Origin: a virus
Virus record (IMG/VR): IMGVR_UViG_3300006920_000232
Span: 1 to 24,780 of that record
DNA length: 24,780 bases
Direction: 5' to 3' (one strand)
The notes under the pieces were generated by a model that had not been told where the DNA came from, made no database searches, and was given only the letters and a program-made list of their open reading frames with translations. Shown here one piece after another: positions 1 to 7,538 of the stretch. The position numbers were made by a program, and so were the translations under genes. Position 1 is the stretch's first letter, and each line of letters begins with the position of its first letter.

Positions 1-234
1 AAACACTTCCCAGATATAAAGAAGGTACGAGGAGGGCTACTGTTTGTAGTCTCTAATGACCTAATAAAAGATACCTACGAGGCGCACGACCAAGGGCCGT
101 TGTGGGAAAAATGGTTGCGGGACTACATGAGTATGGAGACCGCGTTCGATAAAGATATTTGGAACACTAGCCCTAGCGGGTTATGCAGAGCGCATTGCGT
201 GGTGTTGGAATGTCCACATAACGGGAGAAGTTAG
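1..234 (+). CDS. PD-(D/E)XK-type phage nuclease, C-terminal fragment
   Basis: This reading frame is open from the first base and ends at TAG 232-234, leaving 77 residues of a protein whose N-terminus and catalytic core lie outside the window. The visible part has a GGLLFVVSND strand, a WEKWL helix and a C-terminal cysteine cluster, LCRAHCVVLECPHNGR. That arrangement (a tryptophan-containing segment, then C..HC....C near the end) is what I know from phage-encoded Cas4/RecB-like PD-(D/E)XK exonucleases, where the cysteines may bind a metal or an Fe-S cluster. The nuclease assignment is therefore inference from the tail only. Its stop abuts the ATG of the next gene, and it sits at the head of a replication block, which fits a recombination or DNA-processing nuclease. 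Confidence 0.55.
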   Translation, partial: KHFPDIKKVRGGLLFVVSNDLIKDTYEAHDQGPLWEKWLRDYMSMETAFDKDIWNTSPSGLCRAHCVVLECPHNGRS

Positions 235-534
235 ATGCCTTACAGAAATAAAGCAGACCGAAAGAAGCAAGTAAACAAAGCACCAGATAGTCCAGAGTTT
301 AAGGCACGTATGGAGCGGCAGAAAGCTCGGCGTGAAATGGACAGGACAGGTAAAGACGCGAACAAGAATGGTAAAGCAGACAAGCGAGAAGGTAAGGATG
401 TTAGCCATAACAAACCACTGGCACGGGGTGGCAGCAACAAGGACGGCGTGAAGGTGGAGAGTGCTAGTGCTAACCGTAGCCGTAACTTAAAGAAACCACC
501 TGTTGCGAGACAGAAGAAGTCTACCAGACGTTGA
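235..534 (+). CDS. Small basic protein with HNH-like and EF-loop-like motifs
   Basis: This 99-residue, strongly Lys/Arg-rich protein starts at the ATG directly after the upstream TAG. A GGGAGAAG ribosome binding site lies at 223-230 inside the upstream gene. Residues 55-83 read DVSHNKPLARGGSN followed by a SANRSRN segment, which resembles a short HNH/His-Me finger core (a D..H first strand, a GG.N turn and a late N). Just before it, residues 41-52 (DANKNGKADKRE) match the spacing of an EF-hand calcium loop: acidic or amide ligands at 1, 3, 5 and 9, Gly at 6 and Glu at 12. The N-terminal 40 residues look like a charged helix. A DNA-binding or nicking role is possible, but the catalytic residues are incomplete compared with well-known HNH enzymes. 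The function should be treated as unknown. Confidence 0.7.
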   Translation: MPYRNKADRKKQVNKAPDSPEFKARMERQKARREMDRTGKDANKNGKADKREGKDVSHNKPLARGGSNKDGVKVESASANRSRNLKKPPVARQKKSTRR

Positions 535-558
535 GCCTGATGCGTCTTTAAAGAACGT

Positions 559-583
559 ACCCTATATCCTCCAGTTATAGGGT
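559..583. other. Intergenic hairpin
   Basis: ACCCTATA at 559-566 and TATAGGGT at 576-583 form a perfect 8-base-pair stem with a 9-base loop, just downstream of the HNH-like gene. Neither side has a T tract, so it is not a classic rho-independent terminator. It could be an RNA processing or stability element. Confidence 0.35.
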
Positions 584-632
584 GCAAAAATCAGGTTAGT
601 CCAGAGGTAGTTCATACCGATATCGCAGACCT

Positions 633-664
633 AGCCCTATCTGTGGACTAAGCAGGGCTTTTCT
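633..664 (+). terminator. Possible rho-independent terminator
   Basis: AGCCCT at 633-638 pairs with AGGGCT at 654-659 around a 15-base loop, followed on the + strand by TTTTCT (659-664, sharing the last T of the stem). It lies 14 bases before the helicase start codon, so it could be an attenuator or a terminator of the upstream genes. The stem is only 6 base pairs and the loop is large, so support is modest. Confidence 0.35.
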
Positions 665-677
665 AGCAGGAAAATAT

Positions 678-2213
678 ATGAAAATTTTAGATAACAAGGC
701 GCTGCTCTTGCGGCTTCGCAACCCTAAAAAAGTAACGACGGTCATACCCAAGAGCCAAGAACTACCTGATAACAAGGTAGTGGTTAAGTGGGGTATCGAC
801 GAGGCGCATGTACTGAAGAACTTAAACATCAAGGTGCCATCCCCTATTGAAGGGAAGTATAAGTGGACGGGTAAGTATTCTCCGTTTGAGCACCAGAAAA
901 CAACCTCTGCCTTTATGACCATGAACAAGCGAGCGTTCTGCTTCAACGAGCAGGGTACGGGTAAGACAGCTAGTGCGATCTGGGCTTCAGATTACCTTAT
1001 GAATGTGGGTCGTATTCAACGGGTGTTGATTATATGTCCTTTGTCTATCATGGATTCCGCGTGGCGTAATGATCTGTTCACGTTTGCAATGCACCGAACG
1101 GTCGATGTGGCCTATGGATCAGCGAAGAAACGCAGGGAGATCATTGAGGGTAACGCTGACTACGTGATAATAAATTACGACGGGGTTGAGATTGTGTCGG
1201 ACGCCGTAGCAAATGGTGGTTTTGACCTAATCATTGTGGACGAGGCGACCCACTATAAGAACCCCCAGACCAAACGATGGAAGACGCTCAACGCGTTGAT
1301 GACCCCTGAAAAATGGTTATGGATGATGACCGGTACCCCTGCGGCACAAAGCCCAGTGGATGCGTACGGCTTGGCTAAACTCGTTAACCCTGCGGCAGTG
1401 CCCCGTTTCGCCGGTTCGTTCCGCGATCAGGTTATGTTTAAAGTTACTAACTTTAGATGGGTACCCAAGGACAACGCCACCGATACCGTGTTCCGTGTGC
1501 TGCAACCAGCCATACGGTTCACCAAAGAAGAATGTTTAGACCTACCACCGATGGTGTATGTAAAACGGGAAGTTGAACTTACCAGACAGCAGAACAAATA
1601 CTATAACTTGTTACGAGATAAAATGATTATGGACGCAGCAGGTGAGCAGGTAACTGCGTCTAATGCAGCAGTGAACATGAACAAGTTACTACAAATATCC
1701 TGCGGTGCAGTCTACACCGATACTGGAGACACGCTAGAGTTTGATATCAAGCACCGGTACAAAGTCCTGCGCGAGGTAATCGACGAGTCTAGTAAGAAGG
1801 TATTGGTATTCGTGCCTTTCAGGCATGTTATAGACATTCTTACTGACAAATTAGAAGCTGACGGCATCAGTACAGCAGTCATTCGTGGTGATGTACCAGC
1901 GGCTAAACGGACGCAGATCTTTAGGCAGTTCCAGAATTCTGATGACCCTAGGGTGTTAGTAATCCAACCCCAAGCAGCAGCGCACGGTGTGACCCTGACG
2001 GCTGCGAATACGGTGGTATGGTGGGGGCCAACCAGTTCACTAGAAACGTACGCACAGGCCAACGCTCGGGTACACAGATCAGGTCAAGACCACAAGTGTA
2101 CCGTGGTTCAGTTGCAAGGATCGTCCATAGAAAAACGTGTTTATGCAATGCTGGACAATAAAATCAATATCCATACAAAAATGATTGATTTATACAATGA
2201 TATACTTGCGTAG
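678..2213 (+). CDS. SNF2-type superfamily 2 DNA helicase/translocase
   Basis: This 511-residue protein carries the ordered motifs of a DEAD/SNF2-like helicase. An upstream Q-like region, PFEHQKTTSAF (69-79), is followed by Walker A EQGTGKT (91-97), motif Ia LIICPLSI (117-124), motif II DEAT (188-191, T replacing H as seen in many phage members) and motif III TGTPAAQSP (218-226). A C-terminal RecA-like domain follows, with motif VI ARVHRSGQ (463-470), a signature of SNF2-family enzymes. The length is normal for a stand-alone phage SNF2 helicase. The ATG is preceded by AGCAGGA at 665-671. It probably uses ATP to move on double-stranded DNA and remodel or open it during replication or recombination. 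It follows a nuclease fragment and precedes the ssDNA binding protein and the primase. An ATG-adjacent DEAH at residues 41-44 is not the catalytic box. Confidence 0.92.
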   Translation: MKILDNKALLLRLRNPKKVTTVIPKSQELPDNKVVVKWGIDEAHVLKNLNIKVPSPIEGKYKWTGKYSPFEHQKTTSAFMTMNKRAFCFNEQGTGKTASAIWASDYLMNVGRIQRVLIICPLSIMDSAWRNDLFTFAMHRTVDVAYGSAKKRREIIEGNADYVIINYDGVEIVSDAVANGGFDLIIVDEATHYKNPQTKRWKTLNALMTPEKWLWMMTGTPAAQSPVDAYGLAKLVNPAAVPRFAGSFRDQVMFKVTNFRWVPKDNATDTVFRVLQPAIRFTKEECLDLPPMVYVKREVELTRQQNKYYNLLRDKMIMDAAGEQVTASNAAVNMNKLLQISCGAVYTDTGDTLEFDIKHRYKVLREVIDESSKKVLVFVPFRHVIDILTDKLEADGISTAVIRGDVPAAKRTQIFRQFQNSDDPRVLVIQPQAAAHGVTLTAANTVVWWGPTSSLETYAQANARVHRSGQDHKCTVVQLQGSSIEKRVYAMLDNKINIHTKMIDLYNDILA

Positions 2214-2234
2214 GACAGCCAAGTATATTATATT
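2200..2234. promoter_or_regulatory. AT-rich hairpin and weak promoter-like sequence
   Basis: ATATACTTG (2200-2208) and CAAGTATAT (2220-2228) form a 9-base-pair stem across the helicase stop codon, with no T tract after it. In the same stretch TTGCGT (2206-2211) and TATATT (2229-2234) are separated by 17 bases, the spacing of a sigma70-type promoter. The -10 match is good (5/6) but the -35 match is poor (3/6). Either reading is tentative. Confidence 0.25.
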
Positions 2235-2263
2235 CAACAGTTCGGCAAGTTAAGGAGATGTAA

Positions 2264-2665
2264 ATGGGCAGCGAAACGGCTATACCTTTAGACAAGTTGG
2301 TCAAGACCTATATAAAAATACGGGATCGACGGTCTGAATTAAAGGCGGAATTCGACAAAGAGGACAGCATTCTTGTAGAACAATTGGACGCGGTGAAGGG
2401 CGCTCTGTTGGAACACTGCAAAGAACATGACGTTAGCAGCGTCAAGACTTCAGAAGGTCTATTCTATCGGACGGTTAAACAAACGTATTGGACTAGCGAC
2501 TGGGATCAAATGCACAAGTTTATTCTTGAGCACGGAGAACCTGCACTGCTGGACAAGCGCCTAAACCAGAAGAACATGAGAGAATTTCTTGAGTCGAATC
2601 CTGACTTGTTGCCGAAAGGTCTTAACTCAAACTCCACATACACTATATCCGTTAGAAGGAAGTAA
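2264..2665 (+). CDS. Conserved phage protein of unknown function, coiled-coil N-terminus
   Basis: This 133-residue protein has a clear ribosome binding site, AAGGAGA at 2252-2258, 5 bases before the ATG. The first 50 residues are a charged helix (KLVKTYIKIRDRRSELKAEF and onward) likely to form a coiled coil. Next come a short beta segment (SVKTSEGLFYRTVKQTYW), a helical WDQMHKFILEHGEPALLDKR stretch and a C-terminal strand ending in TYTISVRRK. The general pattern, a coiled coil then a 'KT..G..Y' strand then a W..F helix, recalls small phage proteins near replication genes, such as Gp157-like or Gam-like factors that bind DNA or inhibit nucleases. I do not recognise the family with certainty and assign no function. 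It lies 2 bases before the HTH gene, in the same operon. Confidence 0.75.
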   Translation: MGSETAIPLDKLVKTYIKIRDRRSELKAEFDKEDSILVEQLDAVKGALLEHCKEHDVSSVKTSEGLFYRTVKQTYWTSDWDQMHKFILEHGEPALLDKRLNQKNMREFLESNPDLLPKGLNSNSTYTISVRRK

Positions 2666-2667
2666 CC

Positions 2668-2934
2668 ATGACACCCGCATTAGTTTCAATTAGAGAAGTC
2701 GCTCAACACTTTATGGTATCTGAACGCTTGATCCGTAACTGGATGAAGCAAGGGCGTATACCGAAAAATACTTACATTCATATAGGGCAGACCTACAGGT
2801 ACGACTTGAATGCCGTATCGCAAGCACTACTTAGTGACTTGAACGAAGATGCACCTGACACAACATGGGATGAAGTAAGTCCAGAAGATGATCGGGTCGA
2901 AGTCCCTGACTTGGATACAGACGAAGATTATTAA
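2668..2934 (+). CDS. Excisionase-like helix-turn-helix DNA-binding protein
   Basis: This 88-residue protein has a winged helix-turn-helix of the excisionase/MerR N-terminal type (HTH_17-like) at residues 7-54. Its core is SIREVAQHFMVSERLIRNWM, then KQGRIPKNTY, then a wing ending YRYDLNAVSQALL. The C-terminal third is very acidic (DEVSPEDDRVEVPDLDTDED) and is probably disordered. A strong ribosome binding site (GAAGGAAG, 2654-2661) lies inside the upstream gene. The TAA stop shares its last A with the ATG of the next gene, so translation is likely coupled. Proteins of this type in phages act as regulators, origin-binding proteins or, in temperate phages, excision factors. With no integrase in view, regulation or origin recognition is the more likely guess. 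Confidence 0.82.
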   Translation: MTPALVSIREVAQHFMVSERLIRNWMKQGRIPKNTYIHIGQTYRYDLNAVSQALLSDLNEDAPDTTWDEVSPEDDRVEVPDLDTDEDY

Positions 2935-3593
2935 TGGAAACTAACGTTAAAAGAATTGGTATTAAGGACAAGAAGTTTGGTGGTATACCCACCGAGGGTC
3001 TAGATTCTATCGAGTGCATCATCATTGGCGTTGCTTATACGTCTAGGATGTATTATAAAAATGAGTACGACCCCGATAAAATAGTTGCACCGACTTGTTG
3101 GTCTAACGATACCGAATACCCTGCTTTAGACGTACCAGATACCCAACGGCAGTCTGGACGTTGCTTAGATTGTGTTCAAAATATTAGAGGTTCTGGGAAA
3201 GGCTCTGGGCGCGCATGTCGTTTTGTGCAGCGTTTGGCAGTCGTTTTAAAGGATGATCTGGAAACAGTTTATCAGTTACAACTACCCCCGACTTCTATAT
3301 TTGGGGACGCGGTAAAAGGGGAAATGCCCCTACGTGCTTATGCACGGTACCTTGAGGCGCGTGAGACGCCTTTCATCGCTGTCATATCGAAGATTTATTT
3401 CGACGAAGGTAGCGATACACCAAAACTCTTCTTCAGACCGATACGTCCGTTAGAAGAGCAGGAGCTAGAGACTGTCAAAGAGATGCAGGATCACGAAGAT
3501 ACTATTAACGCAATGACTAAAATTGTTGCGCCGGTAGAAGATCGGAGTGTTTCCCCATTCGATGAGGTTGACGGTTTTAAATTAAATGACTAA
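2934..3593 (+). CDS. Cysteine-cluster phage protein, possible ssDNA/replication factor
   Basis: This 219-residue protein starts at the ATG overlapping the previous TAA by one base. Its visible signature is a PTCWSND segment followed by C..C (Cys55, Cys77, Cys80) and Cys95 in GRACRFVQRLAVVL. That matches a phage family with a 'P.CwSnd...C..C..N..GS..G..kaC' pattern, known to me mainly as conserved proteins beside ssDNA binding proteins. The four cysteines could hold a zinc ion. The second half is a beta-rich body (YQLQLPPTSIFG, then a YARYLEAR helix), and the C-terminus is acidic. The tail SPFDEVDGF (207-215) nearly repeats a peptide in the adjacent ssDNA binding protein. I infer a nucleic-acid or replisome-associated role but do not assign an activity. 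Confidence 0.78.
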   Translation: METNVKRIGIKDKKFGGIPTEGLDSIECIIIGVAYTSRMYYKNEYDPDKIVAPTCWSNDTEYPALDVPDTQRQSGRCLDCVQNIRGSGKGSGRACRFVQRLAVVLKDDLETVYQLQLPPTSIFGDAVKGEMPLRAYARYLEARETPFIAVISKIYFDEGSDTPKLFFRPIRPLEEQELETVKEMQDHEDTINAMTKIVAPVEDRSVSPFDEVDGFKLND

Positions 3594-3611
3594 ATGTTTG
3601 GAGAAACATAT

Positions 3612-4319
3612 ATGAACTACCTTATAAAAGGTGTTGAAGTACTATACCCACGTATCAATAAGACCTACCGTTTTGATAATACGGAGAACAGAAGTGTGCC
3701 GTGTGACCCATTCGACGACGGTGCTTCTTACTCGATGCAGTTTAAGATGGACGATAAACAGGCTAAAGAATTGATGGGCGCTATGGCGGCTGCATACGCT
3801 GAGAAGCGTGAGGCTAAATGGCCTGAGAAGATCCCCATGCCTTTCAAGAAGACTGATGACGGTATGTTTATTGGTAAAGCCACGTTGAAAGGGGCGTACG
3901 GTAAAGATGCTACCAGCAAGCCTAAGCAATATGACGCAGGGAACAAGGAGTTAGATGAAGATTTTGCCTTGACTACCGGCAGTGTTGGTAACATTGCGGT
4001 CGTTCTTTTCCCATACAACATGCGAGAAGCAGGGGTATCACTACGGTTACGAGCAGTGCAAGTCACCAAGTACGTACCGCTACAAGCGTCATCCCCGTTT
4101 GATGCAGTGGAAGGCTTCACCGTTGGCGGAGAGGTAAGTCCTTTTACAGACGTTACCCAGTCTGCCCCGGTGACAGCCGAGGAAGTTGATGTAGTAGAAG
4201 TTGATGTAGAAGATGTCGAAGAACCTGTAAAAGAGCCGAAGAAAGTGGCGAAGGTGAAGTCGGCAGCACCGAAAGAAGCGGCAGATTTGAGTGCACTTGT
4301 TGATGGATGGGACGACTAG
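3612..4319 (+). CDS. Single-stranded DNA binding protein (DUF2815/gp2.5-like)
   Basis: I chose the ATG at 3612 (235 residues) because GGAG at 3600-3603 lies 8 bases before it. An in-frame ATG at 3594, directly after the previous stop, has no such site. The body reads like the DUF2815/T7 gp2.5 OB-fold family: VEVLYPRINKTYRF near the N-terminus, QFKMDDKQAKELM, a P.PFKK...G....K segment, a GS(V)GN strand and GVSLRLRAVQV closing the fold by about residue 154. A long acidic tail follows (VDVVEVDVEDVEEP), with a 15-base tandem duplication at 4182-4211, a Lys-rich patch and a final DGWDD. Such acidic tails in ssDNA binding proteins contact replication partners. SPFDAVEGF (161-169) echoes the tail of the upstream protein. 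It should coat ssDNA for the primase-helicase encoded next. Confidence 0.8.
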   Translation: MNYLIKGVEVLYPRINKTYRFDNTENRSVPCDPFDDGASYSMQFKMDDKQAKELMGAMAAAYAEKREAKWPEKIPMPFKKTDDGMFIGKATLKGAYGKDATSKPKQYDAGNKELDEDFALTTGSVGNIAVVLFPYNMREAGVSLRLRAVQVTKYVPLQASSPFDAVEGFTVGGEVSPFTDVTQSAPVTAEEVDVVEVDVEDVEEPVKEPKKVAKVKSAAPKEAADLSALVDGWDD

Positions 4320-4459
4320 TCCTAATTACTTTGGGTATCTTCGAGAAGAAGCCCATTCCTAAAACAATACCCACGGCTAGACTAGTCGAAGAGGGCGTAA
4401 TAATGCCCCTGCCGTGGTGTCGCTCGGATCTACGCTTATGGATACAACAACATTTTTAA
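4307..4459 (+). CDS. Possible 50-residue overlapping ORF
   Basis: An ATG at 4307 opens a frame of 50 codons that runs through the whole gap between the ssDNA binding protein and the primase, ending TAA 4457-4459. It overlaps the upstream gene by 13 bases and the primase (from 4438) by 22. The peptide has a hydrophobic start (MGRLVLITLGIF), a KKPIPKTIPTARLVEEG centre and a PWCRSDLRLWIQ end. No good ribosome binding site is visible, so it would depend on coupling to the upstream gene. An internal ATG at 4403 is in the same frame. I recognise no family. It is listed because it fills an otherwise empty gap in a compact operon. Confidence 0.35.
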   Translation: MGRLVLITLGIFEKKPIPKTIPTARLVEEGVIMPLPWCRSDLRLWIQQHF

Positions 4460-7269
4460 AGGAGGTTCTATCGAGCAGTGGGCTATATTGTATTTTTGCG
4501 TCCAACAGTTCCAAAGATAAAAGAAGCCAACAGTTTTATGGTTCCATAGACCAATTAGTCAGTGCCGCCAAAGACCTAGATGATAACGACTACGATGTTT
4601 ATTTTGCTTTAGCTACGTTCAACGAAGGTAAGTCGCGTAAAGTCGATAACGTAAAACATCTTAAGTCCTTCTTCCTAGATCTTGATTGCGGCCCATCCAA
4701 AGAATTCGCTTCTCAGCAAGAAGCCATGCAAGCACTAAAGCAGTTTTGTAAGACTTATTCGTTACCACGTCCCACCATCATTAACTCTGGTAGGGGTGTG
4801 CATGTGTACTGGCCACTCAAAGAGGCAGTGTGCCTAGACGACTGGCTACCTGTAGCAGAACGCCTCAAGGCTCTTTGCGCCCGAAGTAATTTCCCTGCCG
4901 ACCCTGCGGTTACATCGGATGCTGCACGGGTCTTGCGTGTACCCCAAACACACAACTACAAGCCTGACACTCCTGTAGCAGTGGGCTTTATAGGGCCAAC
5001 GGTTTCGGCGTTAGTTGACTTCGACAAGTTCTCAGACCTCGTTGGTGGAGACTTGATACCAGTTCCTAACAAAAGAATAGAAGCCCCTAGTGCGACGATG
5101 CTCGCTGCGCTGGGAAACCAAGAGTATAAGTTCAAGCACATCTTACAGAAATCAAACGAAGGCGCAGGGTGCGTCCAGATCTATAACGCCCTAAAGAACC
5201 AGAACGGCGTCTCAGAACCTATATGGCGTGGGATGCTATCGATTCTTAAAGCGTGCAGTGATGGTAGTCGGGAGAAGGCACACAAGATATCCAGTGGGTA
5301 CGAAGGTTATAACCCCGAAGAAACGGATGCTAAGTGGGATAACTTGACGGCTGATAAACGGTACACCTGTAACAAGTTTGAGGAAGAGAACCCTGAAGCA
5401 TGTTTGGCTTGCCCTAATCGGGGTAAGTTACGTAGCCCATTGCACGTTGGGAAGACACTACGAGAGGCTACTGAAGAAGATAACGTAGTACACGTCCCTG
5501 CCTTAGACCTACCGAATGCACCTGTTAACACGTACGTAATCCCGAAATACCCGTTCCCATACGTGCGCGGTGCAAGTGGTGGTGTGTATGTACGCAACAA
5601 GAACGCAGACGGGGACATAGAAGAGAAGCAGATTTACCACAACGATGTCTATGTGGTGCAGCGCATAGTAGATGTGGAAATAGGGGAAGCGGTGGTAATG
5701 CGCTTGCACCTACCGAAAGACGGTGTTAGGGAGTTTACAGTACCCCTGACAGCGGTAACGTCAAAAGAGGAGTTTCGCAAACAGATGTCAATGCGGGGTG
5801 TTGCAATACCCAACATAGATGACTTGATGCGGTACGTAACAGTATGGATTAACGAACTACAGGCAACCGAAATGGCAGATAAAGCACATAGACAGTTTGG
5901 ATGGACAGATGATACAGCATCCACTTTTATTCTGGGCAACCAGAAAATACGTAAAGACACGATTGAATTCAACCCACCATCAGCGCAGACAGCCGGTATG
6001 TTTCCTGCGTTTGAACCCAAGGGTACGCTTGAGGAATGGAAGGCGTTGATGGAGTTCTACAACAGACCGGGATTTGAACTACACCAGTACGTAGTATGTG
6101 CAGGGTTCGGGTCAATCCTTATGGAGTTCATGGGTGGTATTGCGTGCTCGGCCATCCATCTACACAGTAAGGATTCTGGTTTAGGTAAAACAACTGCGAT
6201 GAAAGCAGCGGCATCTATATGGGGTGACCCTGAAGAGCTTATCTTGGATGATCGAGATACGCACAACAGTAAGATGAACCGTTCAGAAGTACTACACAAC
6301 CTACCGTTGTTCATTGATGAGCTGACTAATGCAACACCGAAACAGTTGAGTGAGTTGGCGTACCAGTTTACTTCAGGGAAGCAGCGGGGTCGTATGGTCA
6401 GTGGTAGCAACGCTGAACGGATACGTGGTGAGTCGTGGAGTCTTATGGCAGTGACCAGCGGTAACACCAGCGTTATAGAACGTATACGTTTGGCGAAAGA
6501 AAACCCAAGTGCAGAGGCGCAGCGGATACTAGAAGTTCGGGTTGACAAGATATTCAAAAGCCCTGACAGTAAAGCAGAGACGGACGTATTTGCAGCCAAC
6601 ATTGAAAAGTGTTATGGGCACGCTGGGCCTATTTATGTACAGCACATAATAAATAACCTCGATCAAGTCAAGCAATTAATCGGAAGCGTTCAGCTCAAAG
6701 TTGACAAAGAAGGTGGGTTAACGTCGGAGAATCGTTTTTGGTCGGCAGGGCCATCGCTTGCATTGTCTGGCGGGATACTGGCTAAGAACCTTGGATTGAT
6801 TCAGTTCGATATGGCAGCGATACATCGTTGGATCATAAAAGTACTCAAAGACAACAAAGATAAGAGCAAAGATATGGCGGTTTCCATAGAGCAAACTCTA
6901 AACGAGTACATCAATGAGCATTACGATAACATCTTAAGGATAAAAAGTACGAGTGATTTGCGTAAGCAAGACGGTACTGTACTGGACTCTTTGATCCAAC
7001 CTGAGACGGTGCCTAGGAATAAATTAGTGGCCCGATACGAGACCGACATTAAGAAATTATACCTTGTGCCGAAACCGTTCCGTATGTGGTGCGGTGAACA
7101 GCAGATAAATTACTCGGCGTTCGTACAAGAGATGATGGATAAGCTCAAGGCCAAGAAGATGAAGATGCGTTTAGGTAAGGGCACCCACTTTAGGATGCCG
7201 CCCACAGACGTACTGGTCGTTCAATTTGCCGAGGAAGCCGATGAGTCGGGGAGTTCTGAGAACGTATGA
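4438..7269 (+). CDS. Bifunctional primase-helicase (AEP primase plus DUF927-type AAA ATPase)
   Basis: From the ATG at 4438 this is 943 residues; a GTG at 4414 is an alternative in-frame start, and neither has a strong ribosome binding site. The N-terminal third is an archaeo-eukaryotic primase: FFLDLD supplies the two metal-binding aspartates (D81, D83), SGRGVHVYW the motif II histidine (H122), and a DAARVLRVPQTHNYK stretch follows. A PriCT-like helical region with a cysteine cluster (YTCNKF...ACLACP, near 310) comes next. From about residue 360 there is a DUF927-like domain. The ATPase part has Walker A GLGKT (581-585) and Walker B FIDE (625-628), then a sensor-like SLMAVTSGN. Such fusions prime and unwind DNA at the phage fork. 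The ssDNA binding protein is encoded just upstream. No polymerase is seen, although some AEPs of this kind also polymerise. Confidence 0.88.
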   Translation: MDTTTFLKEVLSSSGLYCIFASNSSKDKRSQQFYGSIDQLVSAAKDLDDNDYDVYFALATFNEGKSRKVDNVKHLKSFFLDLDCGPSKEFASQQEAMQALKQFCKTYSLPRPTIINSGRGVHVYWPLKEAVCLDDWLPVAERLKALCARSNFPADPAVTSDAARVLRVPQTHNYKPDTPVAVGFIGPTVSALVDFDKFSDLVGGDLIPVPNKRIEAPSATMLAALGNQEYKFKHILQKSNEGAGCVQIYNALKNQNGVSEPIWRGMLSILKACSDGSREKAHKISSGYEGYNPEETDAKWDNLTADKRYTCNKFEEENPEACLACPNRGKLRSPLHVGKTLREATEEDNVVHVPALDLPNAPVNTYVIPKYPFPYVRGASGGVYVRNKNADGDIEEKQIYHNDVYVVQRIVDVEIGEAVVMRLHLPKDGVREFTVPLTAVTSKEEFRKQMSMRGVAIPNIDDLMRYVTVWINELQATEMADKAHRQFGWTDDTASTFILGNQKIRKDTIEFNPPSAQTAGMFPAFEPKGTLEEWKALMEFYNRPGFELHQYVVCAGFGSILMEFMGGIACSAIHLHSKDSGLGKTTAMKAAASIWGDPEELILDDRDTHNSKMNRSEVLHNLPLFIDELTNATPKQLSELAYQFTSGKQRGRMVSGSNAERIRGESWSLMAVTSGNTSVIERIRLAKENPSAEAQRILEVRVDKIFKSPDSKAETDVFAANIEKCYGHAGPIYVQHIINNLDQVKQLIGSVQLKVDKEGGLTSENRFWSAGPSLALSGGILAKNLGLIQFDMAAIHRWIIKVLKDNKDKSKDMAVSIEQTLNEYINEHYDNILRIKSTSDLRKQDGTVLDSLIQPETVPRNKLVARYETDIKKLYLVPKPFRMWCGEQQINYSAFVQEMMDKLKAKKMKMRLGKGTHFRMPPTDVLVVQFAEEADESGSSENV

Positions 7270-7468
7270 TCTATGTCCTGACGGGGTACGGATCGTAGTG
7301 GAATGGAGTGCGATGGCAGTAGGTACATCTATTTTTGTACCCTGCATCAACACTGCAAAAGCAATAGCGGAAGCTAAAACAATAACCGCAGGTAAAGGTT
7401 GGGATATAGAGGTTCAGGTAGGGGTTGTAGGCGATAAATGGGGAGTTTGTATATGGCGCGTTCTATGA
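7241..7468 (+). CDS. Small conserved phage protein of unknown function
   Basis: I start this 75-residue protein at the ATG at 7241 because GAGGAA (7231-7236) is well placed before it, although the frame is open from a TTG at 7226. It overlaps the primase-helicase end by 29 bases in another frame. The sequence has a WSAMAVGTSIFVPCINT segment and ends in a strand, WGVCIWRVL. I recall similar small marine phage proteins with a 'GtS.FVPc' motif and a 'G(V/C)R.WR' end, but know no function for them. Two half-conserved strands around a short helix suggest a compact beta-alpha fold. Overlap with the primase-helicase implies coupled translation. Confidence 0.65.
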   Translation: MSRGVLRTYDLCPDGVRIVVEWSAMAVGTSIFVPCINTAKAIAEAKTITAGKGWDIEVQVGVVGDKWGVCIWRVL

Positions 7469-7474
7469 TATATT
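7447..7474 (+). promoter_or_regulatory. Weak sigma70-like promoter candidate
   Basis: TTGTAT (7447-7452) and TATATT (7469-7474) are 16 bases apart at the end of the 75-residue gene, ahead of the hairpins and the 48-residue gene. The -10 box is the same hexamer seen at 2229-2234. This is short-motif evidence only. Confidence 0.22.
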
Positions 7475-7538
7475 GGCACAGACAGCGCGTCCCCTTCTCG
7501 CAAACAACGTACTGTCGTCCTCCTGCTCTAAGAAGCAC

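Noticed and set aside
798-809. DEAH at residues 41-44 of the SNF2 helicase as the catalytic box
   Set aside because: It lies before Walker A; the true motif II is DEAT at 188-191, after motif Ia and before TGTP.
3594-3611. ATG at 3594 as start of the ssDNA binding protein
   Set aside because: No ribosome binding site precedes it, while the GGAG before the ATG at 3612 lies inside the extra six codons.
4414-4437. GTG start for the primase-helicase
   Set aside because: Kept only as an alternative; the ATG at 4438 is simpler and neither start has a strong ribosome binding site.
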